A stretch of DNA of 64,000 bases from assembly GCF_900176515.1 (NCBI RefSeq), contig NZ_FWXV01000003.1:372001-436000 (forward strand). The letters run 5' to 3'. The DNA comes from Kibdelosporangium aridum. GTDB lineage: Bacteria > Actinomycetota > Actinomycetes > Mycobacteriales > Pseudonocardiaceae. The notes below the pieces were generated by a model. That model worked only from the letters and a program-made list of their open reading frames with translations, searched no databases and was not told the DNA's origin. Made by a program: the position numbers and the translations under genes. Numbering within the stretch: the stretch's first letter is position 1; each line of letters opens with the position of its first letter. This document shows, in pieces, positions 15,623-23,208 of the stretch.

Positions 15623-18099
15623 CGGCGAGACCGAACGGTCGACGGGGCAGTGTCGTCAGGCAATGGCCGGTCGGGTGGGATCAGGCGGGCGAGCTCGTTG
15701 GCGATCGACGTGAGGCGTCCGTTGTCCCCACGCAGCTTGGCGTCCTCGCCTTCGCGGATCAGTTGCCGGACACGGGGGTCACGGCTGTCCGCGAAATGTT
15801 CTTTGAGCGAGTTGAACCGGATCGCGGGCAGTTCACCGGTCGTCTCCAGTACGCCGACGCCGATCCTCCGCAAGACCTCGATCTGGTGGTTGACCACCGT
15901 TATGTCCCCGGCTTTGGCCGCTTCGTCAAGTTTGCGTTCAGCGTCACGGGCGTCTCGTTTGGCGTTCGCGTCACCGATTTCCTCGGTCAAGTCCCTGACC
16001 CAGCCGCGCATGTCCTTGGCTTCGGCGAGCAACCTGGGCAGCTGGGCCGCTTCTTCCGCCTTGTCCAGCAAGGCTTCCGCTTCCCTGATCGAGGCTGCCG
16101 CCGACGCCGGCGCGTCCGGGTTGACGTCCGCGGTGTCCAGGCTCTGCCGGATCTTCTCCAGCAGCTTGCGTTCCTCCAACTCCCGGATGAACGCGTTGGG
16201 CTCGCTGGAGAGCCGGGCGTACTGCTTCTCCAGCGCGGCGAGGTGCCGCCGGAGGTCCGAGACGCTGGGAGTGTCCGAGCGGCCGAGCTCGACGGCGATC
16301 TCGAACTCCTCGTCCAAGATCGGCACATAGGCGTCGACGTGCGGGGTGAAGCTGCGGTCGATCGTGATCGACACCTCGATCTCGCTGCCAGCGGGCACAT
16401 CGCGGTTGATCTCGTGCGGCCGGATGTCCAGCTGGCCGATCACGGTGTTGCGGTCGGCCCTGGGCCGTTCGCCCTCGATGATCGGCACACGGATCAGACC
16501 GGCGCCCGCGCCACGCCGGACATCCACTGTGGACTCAAGCACGATCCGTTTGCTGGCTGGCAGCTCGGCGTTCTTGTGCAGGATCCACTTCACCTCGTTG
16601 CCCTCAAGCCAGACACCGACCGAGTGGCTCAGCGTGGACTCCCCGCCCTCCAAGGTCATTCGCTGGTACGAGGTGCTGGCAGGTGAAGTCGGCAGCAGCT
16701 CACCGGCAGGCGCACGGAACTCGATGTCGAAGGTGTTCGACGCTTCCTGCGCGTGCAACCGGGTCGTGAACGTCCCGGCGCTGGTCAGCGGAACCTGACC
16801 ACTGCGCCACGCAGGCTGATGAGCGTTGTTGACGAACTCGATCGTGAACCCGGTCCAGTCATCCCGGCTGTCGTCCACCGCCCGGCCGCCGACCAACGGG
16901 TCGGTCCCGCGGCCGGTCGGCTGGTGCTCGAAGTCCAGCCTGACCTGGCCAGCTTCGACCGGTGCCTGCACCACGTCACGCGGAATGCGCTGGGTCCGCG
17001 CGAAGATCGCAGCGCCACGAGCGACCACGGTCACCGGGTCCAACGTGTGGTCGAGCGGAATGCCAAGGCCTTCAGCCGGATCGGCCAACAGCGTGCGAAG
17101 CGCGGGCGCCATCGTGGCGCCACCGACGAGGATCACGCGGTCGATGTCGCCCGGCTTGAGGCCCTTCTCGGACAACGCGCGGCGGCAGAGCTCCACGGAT
17201 CGCCGGTACAGCGGCATCGCCAGCCGTTCCACGTCCGTACGGCGGACCACGGTCTCGAACAGCAACCGCCGGTCGTTCTCGTCCGTCAGCTCGACGGCGA
17301 CTTCGGCGACGTCCACCCGGGACAGTTCGATCTTGGCGTTCTCCGCGGCGATCTTCAGTTTGCCGACGTTGCTGCGCCACCGCGGATGCTCCCGGTCCAT
17401 CGCGGGCAGATCGCCGTCCACCGCCATCGCCGGGATGAGCAGCTCGTCCACAATGGTCCAGTCGATCAGCTTGCCGCCGAGGAAGTTGTCCCCGGCGTGG
17501 TTGACCACAGTGAACTCGCCGTGCAGAACCTGTACCACAGCGGCATCGAACGTGCCGCCGCCGAAGTCGTAGACCAGCCAGAAACACTTCGACGGAACGC
17601 CAGCGGCCTGCGCGCTGTATGCCCAAGCCGCCGCGGTGGGCTCCTGCAACAGCGGCGCGAAGTCCAAGCCCGCCAACGCCGCTGCCCGCCTGGTGGCGTC
17701 ACACTGGTCCAGTTCGAACGCGGCCGGGACCGTGATCACCGCGGCGTGGATCTCCTCACCGAGCTTGTTCCGGACGTCCGCGCGCAGCGACTTCAACACT
17801 TCGGCGGACAGTTGCTCCGGCGACATGCTGCGTCCTGAGTCGCCGAAAACCCTTGGCTTGTCGCGCATGCCCATTTGGAGCTTGAACTCGGCGTGGGCGT
17901 TCAGCGGGTCGGCTTCGACTCGGTCGCGAGCCTTCTTGCCGACGAACACGCTGCCGCTCTTGCCGATGTACACGGCCGATGGCGTGTAGTCCATCTCCAT
18001 GTTGTTGCGCACGACGGTCCCGTCCGAGCCCGTCGACACCGCGATGGCACTGTTCGTGGTACCGAGGTCGATACCGAAGTCGACGGTTTCACGCGTCAT
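15619..18099 (-). CDS. Hsp70-family protein with long atypical C-terminus
   Basis: 826 residues from the ATG at 18099, preceded by GAAGGAG. Residues 1-380 form a DnaK-type ATPase: phosphate loop 1 FGIDLGTTNSAIAV, the VYDFGGGTFDAAV phosphate-2 motif, and VILVGGATMAPALRTLL adenosine motif. The canonical substrate-binding domain is not obvious; the remaining 440 residues include a beta-rich part (about 390-580) and a charged coiled-coil region (about 600-800). DnaK is normally about 620 residues, so this is a divergent client-specific Hsp70. The start overlaps the GrpE-like gene by 11 bases, making nucleotide exchange by that neighbour likely. Confidence 0.85.
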   Translation of the reverse strand: MTRETVDFGIDLGTTNSAIAVSTGSDGTVVRNNMEMDYTPSAVYIGKSGSVFVGKKARDRVEADPLNAHAEFKLQMGMRDKPRVFGDSGRSMSPEQLSAEVLKSLRADVRNKLGEEIHAAVITVPAAFELDQCDATRRAAALAGLDFAPLLQEPTAAAWAYSAQAAGVPSKCFWLVYDFGGGTFDAAVVQVLHGEFTVVNHAGDNFLGGKLIDWTIVDELLIPAMAVDGDLPAMDREHPRWRSNVGKLKIAAENAKIELSRVDVAEVAVELTDENDRRLLFETVVRRTDVERLAMPLYRRSVELCRRALSEKGLKPGDIDRVILVGGATMAPALRTLLADPAEGLGIPLDHTLDPVTVVARGAAIFARTQRIPRDVVQAPVEAGQVRLDFEHQPTGRGTDPLVGGRAVDDSRDDWTGFTIEFVNNAHQPAWRSGQVPLTSAGTFTTRLHAQEASNTFDIEFRAPAGELLPTSPASTSYQRMTLEGGESTLSHSVGVWLEGNEVKWILHKNAELPASKRIVLESTVDVRRGAGAGLIRVPIIEGERPRADRNTVIGQLDIRPHEINRDVPAGSEIEVSITIDRSFTPHVDAYVPILDEEFEIAVELGRSDTPSVSDLRRHLAALEKQYARLSSEPNAFIRELEERKLLEKIRQSLDTADVNPDAPASAAASIREAEALLDKAEEAAQLPRLLAEAKDMRGWVRDLTEEIGDANAKRDARDAERKLDEAAKAGDITVVNHQIEVLRRIGVGVLETTGELPAIRFNSLKEHFADSRDPRVRQLIREGEDAKLRGDNGRLTSIANELARLIPPDRPLPDDTAPSTVRSRR

Positions 18100-18553
18100 G
18101 CTGTTGTGCTCCTTCACCTTCGGGTTGCGCCACCACGACCTGTCCGATTTGGATGCACCGGCCGGCCCGGTACACCGAAGGCCGCACGGTTTCCGCGACC
18201 GTTTCGGTCACGGTTCCCGGCCGCGGCTCATAAGCGATCACGTCAAGAGCGAGGCCAGGGTGGAACGGCATGCCGTCGTGGTCCTGGACCTGCACTCCGG
18301 CCTCGGCCAGGCTTTCCTGCGCGGCCTGTGCGTGCCGGGAAGCAAGCCTGCGCGCGCGGGCCGCGTCGCCGTTCTGCTCGGCGGTGAGCTTCTTGCTGAC
18401 TCGCCACAGGTTCGTCGCCAGATCGGCCATCGCCGAGTCGTCCGACGGCGTCTCCACGATCTCCGGCGGCGGTTCGCCCGGAAGCTCGGGATAGGACTCC
18501 GGGATGCGGAACTCGATGGGAAACCTCCGCTGCCGCCAGGCGCCCCGCTTCAC
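18089..18553 (-). CDS. GrpE-like nucleotide exchange factor
   Basis: 154 residues from a GTG at 18553 that overlaps the stop of the J-like gene (GTGA). A charged helix in the centre (SKKLTAEQNGDAARARRLASRHAQAAQESLAEAG) resembles the GrpE stalk, and the C-terminal domain reads like the GrpE wing: LALDVIAYEPRPGTV, a VYRAGRCIQIGQVVVAQPE close. GrpE releases ADP from Hsp70; here the partner is the adjacent long Hsp70 rather than the housekeeping DnaK. Similarity is modest, and I rely partly on context for the call. Confidence 0.65.
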   Translation of the reverse strand: MKRGAWRQRRFPIEFRIPESYPELPGEPPPEIVETPSDDSAMADLATNLWRVSKKLTAEQNGDAARARRLASRHAQAAQESLAEAGVQVQDHDGMPFHPGLALDVIAYEPRPGTVTETVAETVRPSVYRAGRCIQIGQVVVAQPEGEGAQQHDA

Positions 18554-20007
18554 CGGTTCACCTTCCCCAACGCCCAGAAATGCATTCGAAGCCGACGGAT
18601 CCCGACCACCACAATGGAGAAGGCGAGAAACACAAGGGCCCACGGGACCTGCCCCGGGATCAGGTCCTGGACGGCCGCGGCGAGGAAATAGCTCAGCACG
18701 ACAACCCGCCACCAACGGGCGACCGGGCCGACCGGGATCTTGGCGTGCATGCGTCCCTCGCTGGTCAGGTACGCCGAGAACGCGATCAGCGGGATCCAGG
18801 CGAACGTGAACCAGTACGTCGACGTGAACTGGAAACGGTTGTCCCGCCTGCGCTGGCTGTAGTACTTGGTGCCGATGCCGAGGATGCTGATGGACAACGG
18901 CGCTCGCTTGACATCGCCGCCGACCCGTTTGTCGTTGGGCGGGATCGACGCCAGCGCCTGCTTCACCTCGCCATCCGGCAACACCCTGAGCAACGCCCGG
19001 CGGCGCCTCGCGGCCTTGTTGACCTTGCCGCGGTCGCAGTCCGCGCGCATTTCCCGTGTCAGCTCGGAAAGCCGGATGACTTCGAGGTTCTCGTTGATCA
19101 AGTCGATCGTCGCACGCAACCGCGCATATCCCTGAGCCTGTTCGAGCAACCGCACGGCCTCAGCAGGGTTGTCCGTGACCCGGTCGTCGGCGATGGCACA
19201 GTTGTTCACCGCCAACGCGACCTGATCGCTGAGTGCCACGGTCAGTTCGTCATCCTTGCCCAGCAACGCGTTGATCACCACCAAGGGCGCATGCGCCTTG
19301 GCCAGCAAGGAATCTGCCATGGCAACGGCCTTGCTCTCGTCTGCCTGCACGACATCTTTCGTCGTCTCGCATGCCTGCGAGATCTGTCGTTCGGCTGGAC
19401 GGACCGCGTCGCGCAACGCGCTGTCGACAGCCTCGTCCGGCAGCCGCGAGTCGTCCAGCACCTCGACGAGGCGGTCGGCTGCCTCGACCCCCAACGAGGC
19501 AGCCCGCACCGCGAATTCGGCTGTCACCGCGGCGATGTGGTACGGCAGCCGGTCCCTGAGCCGTCGCACTGTGCCGGTGGTCAGCCGTGGGTCGTCGATC
19601 TGCTTGACGCGTTCCCTCGCGAACGCCCAGGACTCCGGGTTGGCGAAAACATCGGCCCAGGCGTCGAGGCTGATCTTCCACAGCGAGTCCAGCCGCGGCT
19701 CCTGCTTGAACGGCCCCTGGCTCTCGGCCGCGACAACCTCGCGATGCTCGTCCGGCGCCCACCGCCACAGCAACTCGTGTGCGAGACGTGCGACCGGGTC
19801 ACGCATGGTCTCGAAGGCAGTCCGGATGGCGTCGGCGTCCAGGTCCGGGTTGAGGCGGCTCTCCAGAATCGCCTCCTCCCGCCTGCGCCGGATCTGTGCG
19901 GCGGTCGCGTCCACCGGCAGGCCGGTGACGCCGAAGATGTTGCCCCGGTAAAGATCGGGGCCGGTCACGGCGCGCAGCACGTGATCCAGGTCAGTCGCGG
20001 TCTGCAT
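18550..20007 (-). CDS. J-domain-like membrane protein of the chaperone operon
   Basis: 485 residues from the ATG at 20007, which shares a base with the kinase stop; a GTG one codon earlier is equally possible. The N-terminus (NIFGVTGLPVDATAAQIRRRREEAI through FETMRDPVARLAHELLW) has the helix pattern of a J domain but the HPD tripeptide that activates Hsp70 is missing. A long helical centre (about 90-370) follows, then three hydrophobic helices near 405-425, 437-456 and 460-480. It may be a membrane-bound co-chaperone or a degenerate scaffold. Position between kinase and GrpE-like gene supports a chaperone role. Confidence 0.65.
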   Translation of the reverse strand: MQTATDLDHVLRAVTGPDLYRGNIFGVTGLPVDATAAQIRRRREEAILESRLNPDLDADAIRTAFETMRDPVARLAHELLWRWAPDEHREVVAAESQGPFKQEPRLDSLWKISLDAWADVFANPESWAFARERVKQIDDPRLTTGTVRRLRDRLPYHIAAVTAEFAVRAASLGVEAADRLVEVLDDSRLPDEAVDSALRDAVRPAERQISQACETTKDVVQADESKAVAMADSLLAKAHAPLVVINALLGKDDELTVALSDQVALAVNNCAIADDRVTDNPAEAVRLLEQAQGYARLRATIDLINENLEVIRLSELTREMRADCDRGKVNKAARRRRALLRVLPDGEVKQALASIPPNDKRVGGDVKRAPLSISILGIGTKYYSQRRRDNRFQFTSTYWFTFAWIPLIAFSAYLTSEGRMHAKIPVGPVARWWRVVVLSYFLAAAVQDLIPGQVPWALVFLAFSIVVVGIRRLRMHFWALGKVNR

Positions 20008-20810
20008 CACCGCACAGCTCCCTCATACTCGACCAACTGCCTGGCGAGCACCATCGCGTTCGGCGTGCGTCTCGTCGGGTTGGGCGCCAGGGCATCAAGG
20101 ACGATCTCGTCAAGCGCTCTGTCCACTTCGAAATTGAGCGCACTCGGGCGCGGCGGCGTGGTTCGCCGCGACACGCCATCGGGATACGGGTATGTGTCGG
20201 TCAGCAGGAGATACGCGACCGCGCCCAGCGCCCAGACGTCCGAGGCACAGGATTCCGCTTGCGCGCCAAGGAGTGATTCGGGCGGCGAGAACGCCAGCGT
20301 CACTGAGCCACGAGGTTTGCACGGGTCGGGGTTGGCCACTTTGGCCAGCCCGAAGTCGCTCAGCCTTGCTCGTCCTGCTTGGTCGATCAGGATGTTCTGC
20401 GGGGTGATGTCCAGGTGCAGGATCGGCGGCCGCTCCTGGTGCGCGGCGGCCAGGCCTTGGGCCACTTCCCTTACGGTTCTTACGGTTTGACTCTTCGGCA
20501 GTGGGACCGGGCGGGGGTTCGCCCAGTTGCGGTGCAGGGTTCCGCCGGGGACGTACTCCATCGTCAGGAAGCTTCTGGTGCCTGCCGTGGTCTGCAGGGT
20601 TCCGGCTTCGTAGACCCGGACCACGTTCGGGTGCGTCAGGCGGGTGAGCAGGGCGGCTTCCGCTTGCGGGCCTTGGGTTTTGAAGACTTTCATCGCCTGC
20701 CTGCCGAGGTGCGGGTGCTTCACTCGGTAGACCTCGGCGAACGCTCCTTCACCGAGGTAGCGTTCCACCCGGTAACCCGGGACTTCTTTTCCTTCCTGCA
20801 GCAGTGCCAC
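20007..20810 (-). CDS. Soluble Ser/Thr protein kinase, first gene of the chaperone operon
   Basis: 267 residues from a GTG preceded by GGAGGCGAGG. It is a complete protein kinase domain with no membrane segment: glycine loop LGEGAFAEVY, catalytic lysine in QAMKVFK (about 41), DFG in LSDFGLAKV, and a C-lobe ending SDVWALGAVAYLLL. The catalytic loop is unusual: ILHLDITPQN replaces HRDLKPEN, so the Arg before the catalytic Asp and the usual Lys are both changed. It should phosphorylate Ser or Thr, most simply on the co-encoded chaperone proteins. The operon that follows is contiguous down to 14337. Confidence 0.85.
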   Translation of the reverse strand: MALLQEGKEVPGYRVERYLGEGAFAEVYRVKHPHLGRQAMKVFKTQGPQAEAALLTRLTHPNVVRVYEAGTLQTTAGTRSFLTMEYVPGGTLHRNWANPRPVPLPKSQTVRTVREVAQGLAAAHQERPPILHLDITPQNILIDQAGRARLSDFGLAKVANPDPCKPRGSVTLAFSPPESLLGAQAESCASDVWALGAVAYLLLTDTYPYPDGVSRRTTPPRPSALNFEVDRALDEIVLDALAPNPTRRTPNAMVLARQLVEYEGAVR

Positions 20811-20877
20811 CCTCGCCTCCCCTTGTTCCGGGTCGGCTGAACTGTAGGGTCACACCACTGGGACCCCTCCCAGCGTC

Positions 20878-22404
20878 CTACGGGCGGAGGGCGGCCAGAA
20901 TCAACGGGTGCCGGAACCGGAACAGGTGCCCGGCCTCGACCAGGAACCCGACCTCCTCGGCCTCCTCGACCGGCCCGACGAGCGAAGTGACCGGCACACC
21001 CATCGCCGACGCCACCGCACCGAGGTCGAAAGCCTCGCCCACCGAAGTCGCCTCACGGAGCAACTGCTGAGTCTCGGCGGACAACAACCCGAACCACCGC
21101 CGGACAACATCCTCAACGGAAGCAGAATCCCGGATAGCGCCAAGGACATCCAGGGCGAACCCCGGGTTCCCAGCTGTGAGCTCCGCGAGGGGTGTAGCAC
21201 CGTCGCAGCCGATCAACGTGACGATGTCCGGCGCGGACAACCCGGACAGCCGAAGCACTTCGCCGCCGCCTGGACCAACGCTGGCCCGGAGCCGGTCGAT
21301 CTCGGTCCGTCGAGGCAACGGCCGGCAAGCCGCCACCACGAGCAACGCCTCCACCTGGGCCTGCTTGCTCAACCGGTGCCAGGCCAACAACCCCGCCTCG
21401 TCCAAGTCCTGCAGATCGTCGACGACCACCACCGCGGGCCCGCTCACCGTGGCGGCGTCCTGCGGCGATCCCCACACCACCTGTACGCCAGTGTCCGCGA
21501 AAGCCGTAGCCAACAGTGCGGACTTCCCCGTCCCAGGCCCGCCCTCAACCCACACGGTCCCGCCACGCCCCTGGCCCAGCGCGTCCAGTCGCGCCCGCAG
21601 AACACCCAACTCACGCTCTCGCCCCACGAACGCCGTAGGTCGCGAGGGACGAGCAGGGGCCGTACGAGGGACCTCGGCGATCTCGTCGTGAACGCGCCGC
21701 AGGGCTGCCCCTGGTTCAATCCCCAGCTCGTCGACCAGCCGCTGCCGGGTCTCGTCGAACACGGCCAGCGCCTCATCGGAACGCCCGAACCGGGCCAAAG
21801 CGGACATCAAGAGCCCGGTCAGCGACTCCCGAAGCGGATGCTCACCGACCAACCGCTGCAGCTCGGGCACCACGAGCGGATCTGACGCCGCGATCAGCGT
21901 TTCCGCGTGTCGCTCCAACGCCGCCAGCCGCAACTCCCCCAGCCGCTGCCGCTGAACGGTGGCGAACGGCGAATCGACCCCGCCCAACGCGTCCCCGTTC
22001 CACAAGGCCAGTGCGGCATCCAAAGCGGCCCGGGCCGCGGCGACGTCTCGGCGGTGCCACGCCGCCTGCGCCGTCTCGCGCAAGGCGTCGAATTCGTGAA
22101 CGTCCAGCTCAGCGGGACCCAGGCGGAGTGAATAGCCCGATCGCTCGGAGACGAGGACCTGGGTATCACGGCCCAGCGCGAGGCGCAGCCGCGAGATGTA
22201 GCTGTAGAGGCTCTTGCTTGCTCCCGGCGGCACCGAGTCGCCCCAGACCGCGTCCATCAGGGCTTCCCGGGACACCACCTGGTTGGCGCGCAGCGCCAGG
22301 ACCGTGAAGACCGCGCGTTGCCTGCCGGGACCAAGGTCGATCTCGGCCGCACCCCGCCAGGCGCTGACCACACCCAGCAACCGGACGCGCAGGGATTGTG
22401 ACAC
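20878..22404 (-). CDS. SARP-type regulator with short ATPase region
   Basis: 508 residues from a GTG. N-terminal OmpR-like winged helix (about 1-95, RVRLLGVVSAWRGAAEIDLGPGRQRAVFTVLAL), BTAD (about 97-245, ending DELGIEPGAALRRVH), then an AAA/STAND ATPase with Walker A GGPGTGKS and Walker B AVVVVDDLQDLD. It stops after the ATPase and first helical region with no TPR or LuxR tail, so it is much shorter than its relatives here. Such intermediate SARPs activate nearby biosynthetic or stress genes. Palindromes in the upstream gap are candidate operators. Confidence 0.85.
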   Translation of the reverse strand: MSQSLRVRLLGVVSAWRGAAEIDLGPGRQRAVFTVLALRANQVVSREALMDAVWGDSVPPGASKSLYSYISRLRLALGRDTQVLVSERSGYSLRLGPAELDVHEFDALRETAQAAWHRRDVAAARAALDAALALWNGDALGGVDSPFATVQRQRLGELRLAALERHAETLIAASDPLVVPELQRLVGEHPLRESLTGLLMSALARFGRSDEALAVFDETRQRLVDELGIEPGAALRRVHDEIAEVPRTAPARPSRPTAFVGRERELGVLRARLDALGQGRGGTVWVEGGPGTGKSALLATAFADTGVQVVWGSPQDAATVSGPAVVVVDDLQDLDEAGLLAWHRLSKQAQVEALLVVAACRPLPRRTEIDRLRASVGPGGGEVLRLSGLSAPDIVTLIGCDGATPLAELTAGNPGFALDVLGAIRDSASVEDVVRRWFGLLSAETQQLLREATSVGEAFDLGAVASAMGVPVTSLVGPVEEAEEVGFLVEAGHLFRFRHPLILAALRP

Positions 22405-22427
22405 CCGGAGATCCTACTGGGTGCTTA

Positions 22428-22543
22428 CGGGCAAGTTTTGCCCGACAAACGGCTCCGAACTGGGCTTTGATCTGGTGGTCGAGCGGACGTTCAGCGACCA
22501 TTTAGCCGAGGTCTCGGTTCGACAAGACTTCATTAAGGTCGCT
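22428..22543. promoter_or_regulatory. Palindromes between divergent SARP and NarL-type genes
   Basis: Three dyads lie here. CGGGCAA (22428-22434) and TTGCCCG (22438-22444) are perfect arms with a 3-base centre, 24 bases upstream of the SARP start. CCGAG-GT-CTCGG occupies 22506-22517. AGCGACC (22493-22499) and GGTCGCT (22537-22543) form a wider inverted pair around it. They are candidate operators for one or both divergent regulators. Confidence 0.4.
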
Positions 22544-22587
22544 CGCGCAGACTCTTCGCCACACCGATCCAGCGTGTGGAGGAGTCG

Positions 22588-23208
22588 ATGGAACAGGTGC
22601 GCGTGGTTGTCCAGACATCGGACCCGATGTCCCACGTGGGGCTGAGCAGCTTTCTCGGATCTCGCCGCGAACTGACCGTGGTCGACGGCGCCGAGGACCG
22701 CCCCGACGTGGTGGTCTTCTCGACGGACCACTTGAGCAGTGACGTGATGGCCCGGTTGCGGCAGACCGCGACCGATATCGGCAAGCCGACCGTCCTGATG
22801 ACCGGGGATCTCGGTGAGGCCCCACTGCTGACCGTGGTCGAGTGCCATGTCGTGGCGATCCTGCCGAAGAAGACCGCGACCGGGACCCAGCTCGTCGACA
22901 GCGTGCTCGCCGCCGCCGATGGCAACGGCGTCATGCCGCGTGACGTGCTCGGCAAGCTGCTGCGCCGGGTCGAGGTGCTGCAGCGGGAGGTGCTCGCGCC
23001 GAACGGGCTGAACGCGTCCGGGTTGCAGCCGCGTGAGGTCGATGTGCTCCGGTTGATCGCCGACGGGTGGGACACCGAGGAGATCGCGCAGGAGCTGCGG
23101 TACTCCGAACGGACCGTCAAGAACGTCATCTACAACATGACCGCCCGTCTGCACCTGCGTAACCGGGCGCATGCCGTGGCGTACGCGCTGCGTGCGGGGG
23201 TGATCTAG
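22588..23208 (+). CDS. NarL/LuxR-type DNA-binding regulator
   Basis: 206 residues from the ATG at 22588, chosen because GGAGGAG lies directly upstream. The N-terminal domain (about 1-115) has a receiver-like alternation of strands and helices (VRVVVQTSDPMSHVGL, DVVVFST, PTVLMTGD, VVAILPKK) but lacks a clear phospho-accepting Asp at the end of the third strand, so it is probably an atypical receiver. The C-terminal GerE helix-turn-helix (about 145-206) reads LQPREVDVLRLIADGWDTEEIAQELRYSERTVKNVIYNM. It probably acts without a dedicated kinase. Its end overlaps the convergent giant regulator by 4 bases. Confidence 0.85.
   Translation: MEQVRVVVQTSDPMSHVGLSSFLGSRRELTVVDGAEDRPDVVVFSTDHLSSDVMARLRQTATDIGKPTVLMTGDLGEAPLLTVVECHVVAILPKKTATGTQLVDSVLAAADGNGVMPRDVLGKLLRRVEVLQREVLAPNGLNASGLQPREVDVLRLIADGWDTEEIAQELRYSERTVKNVIYNMTARLHLRNRAHAVAYALRAGVI

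Noticed and set aside
14337-18117. The OmpA-domain protein plus Hsp70 as part of a type VI secretion or flagellar motor locus
   Set aside because: No other secretion or motor genes are present, and the organism appears to be a Gram-positive actinomycete.
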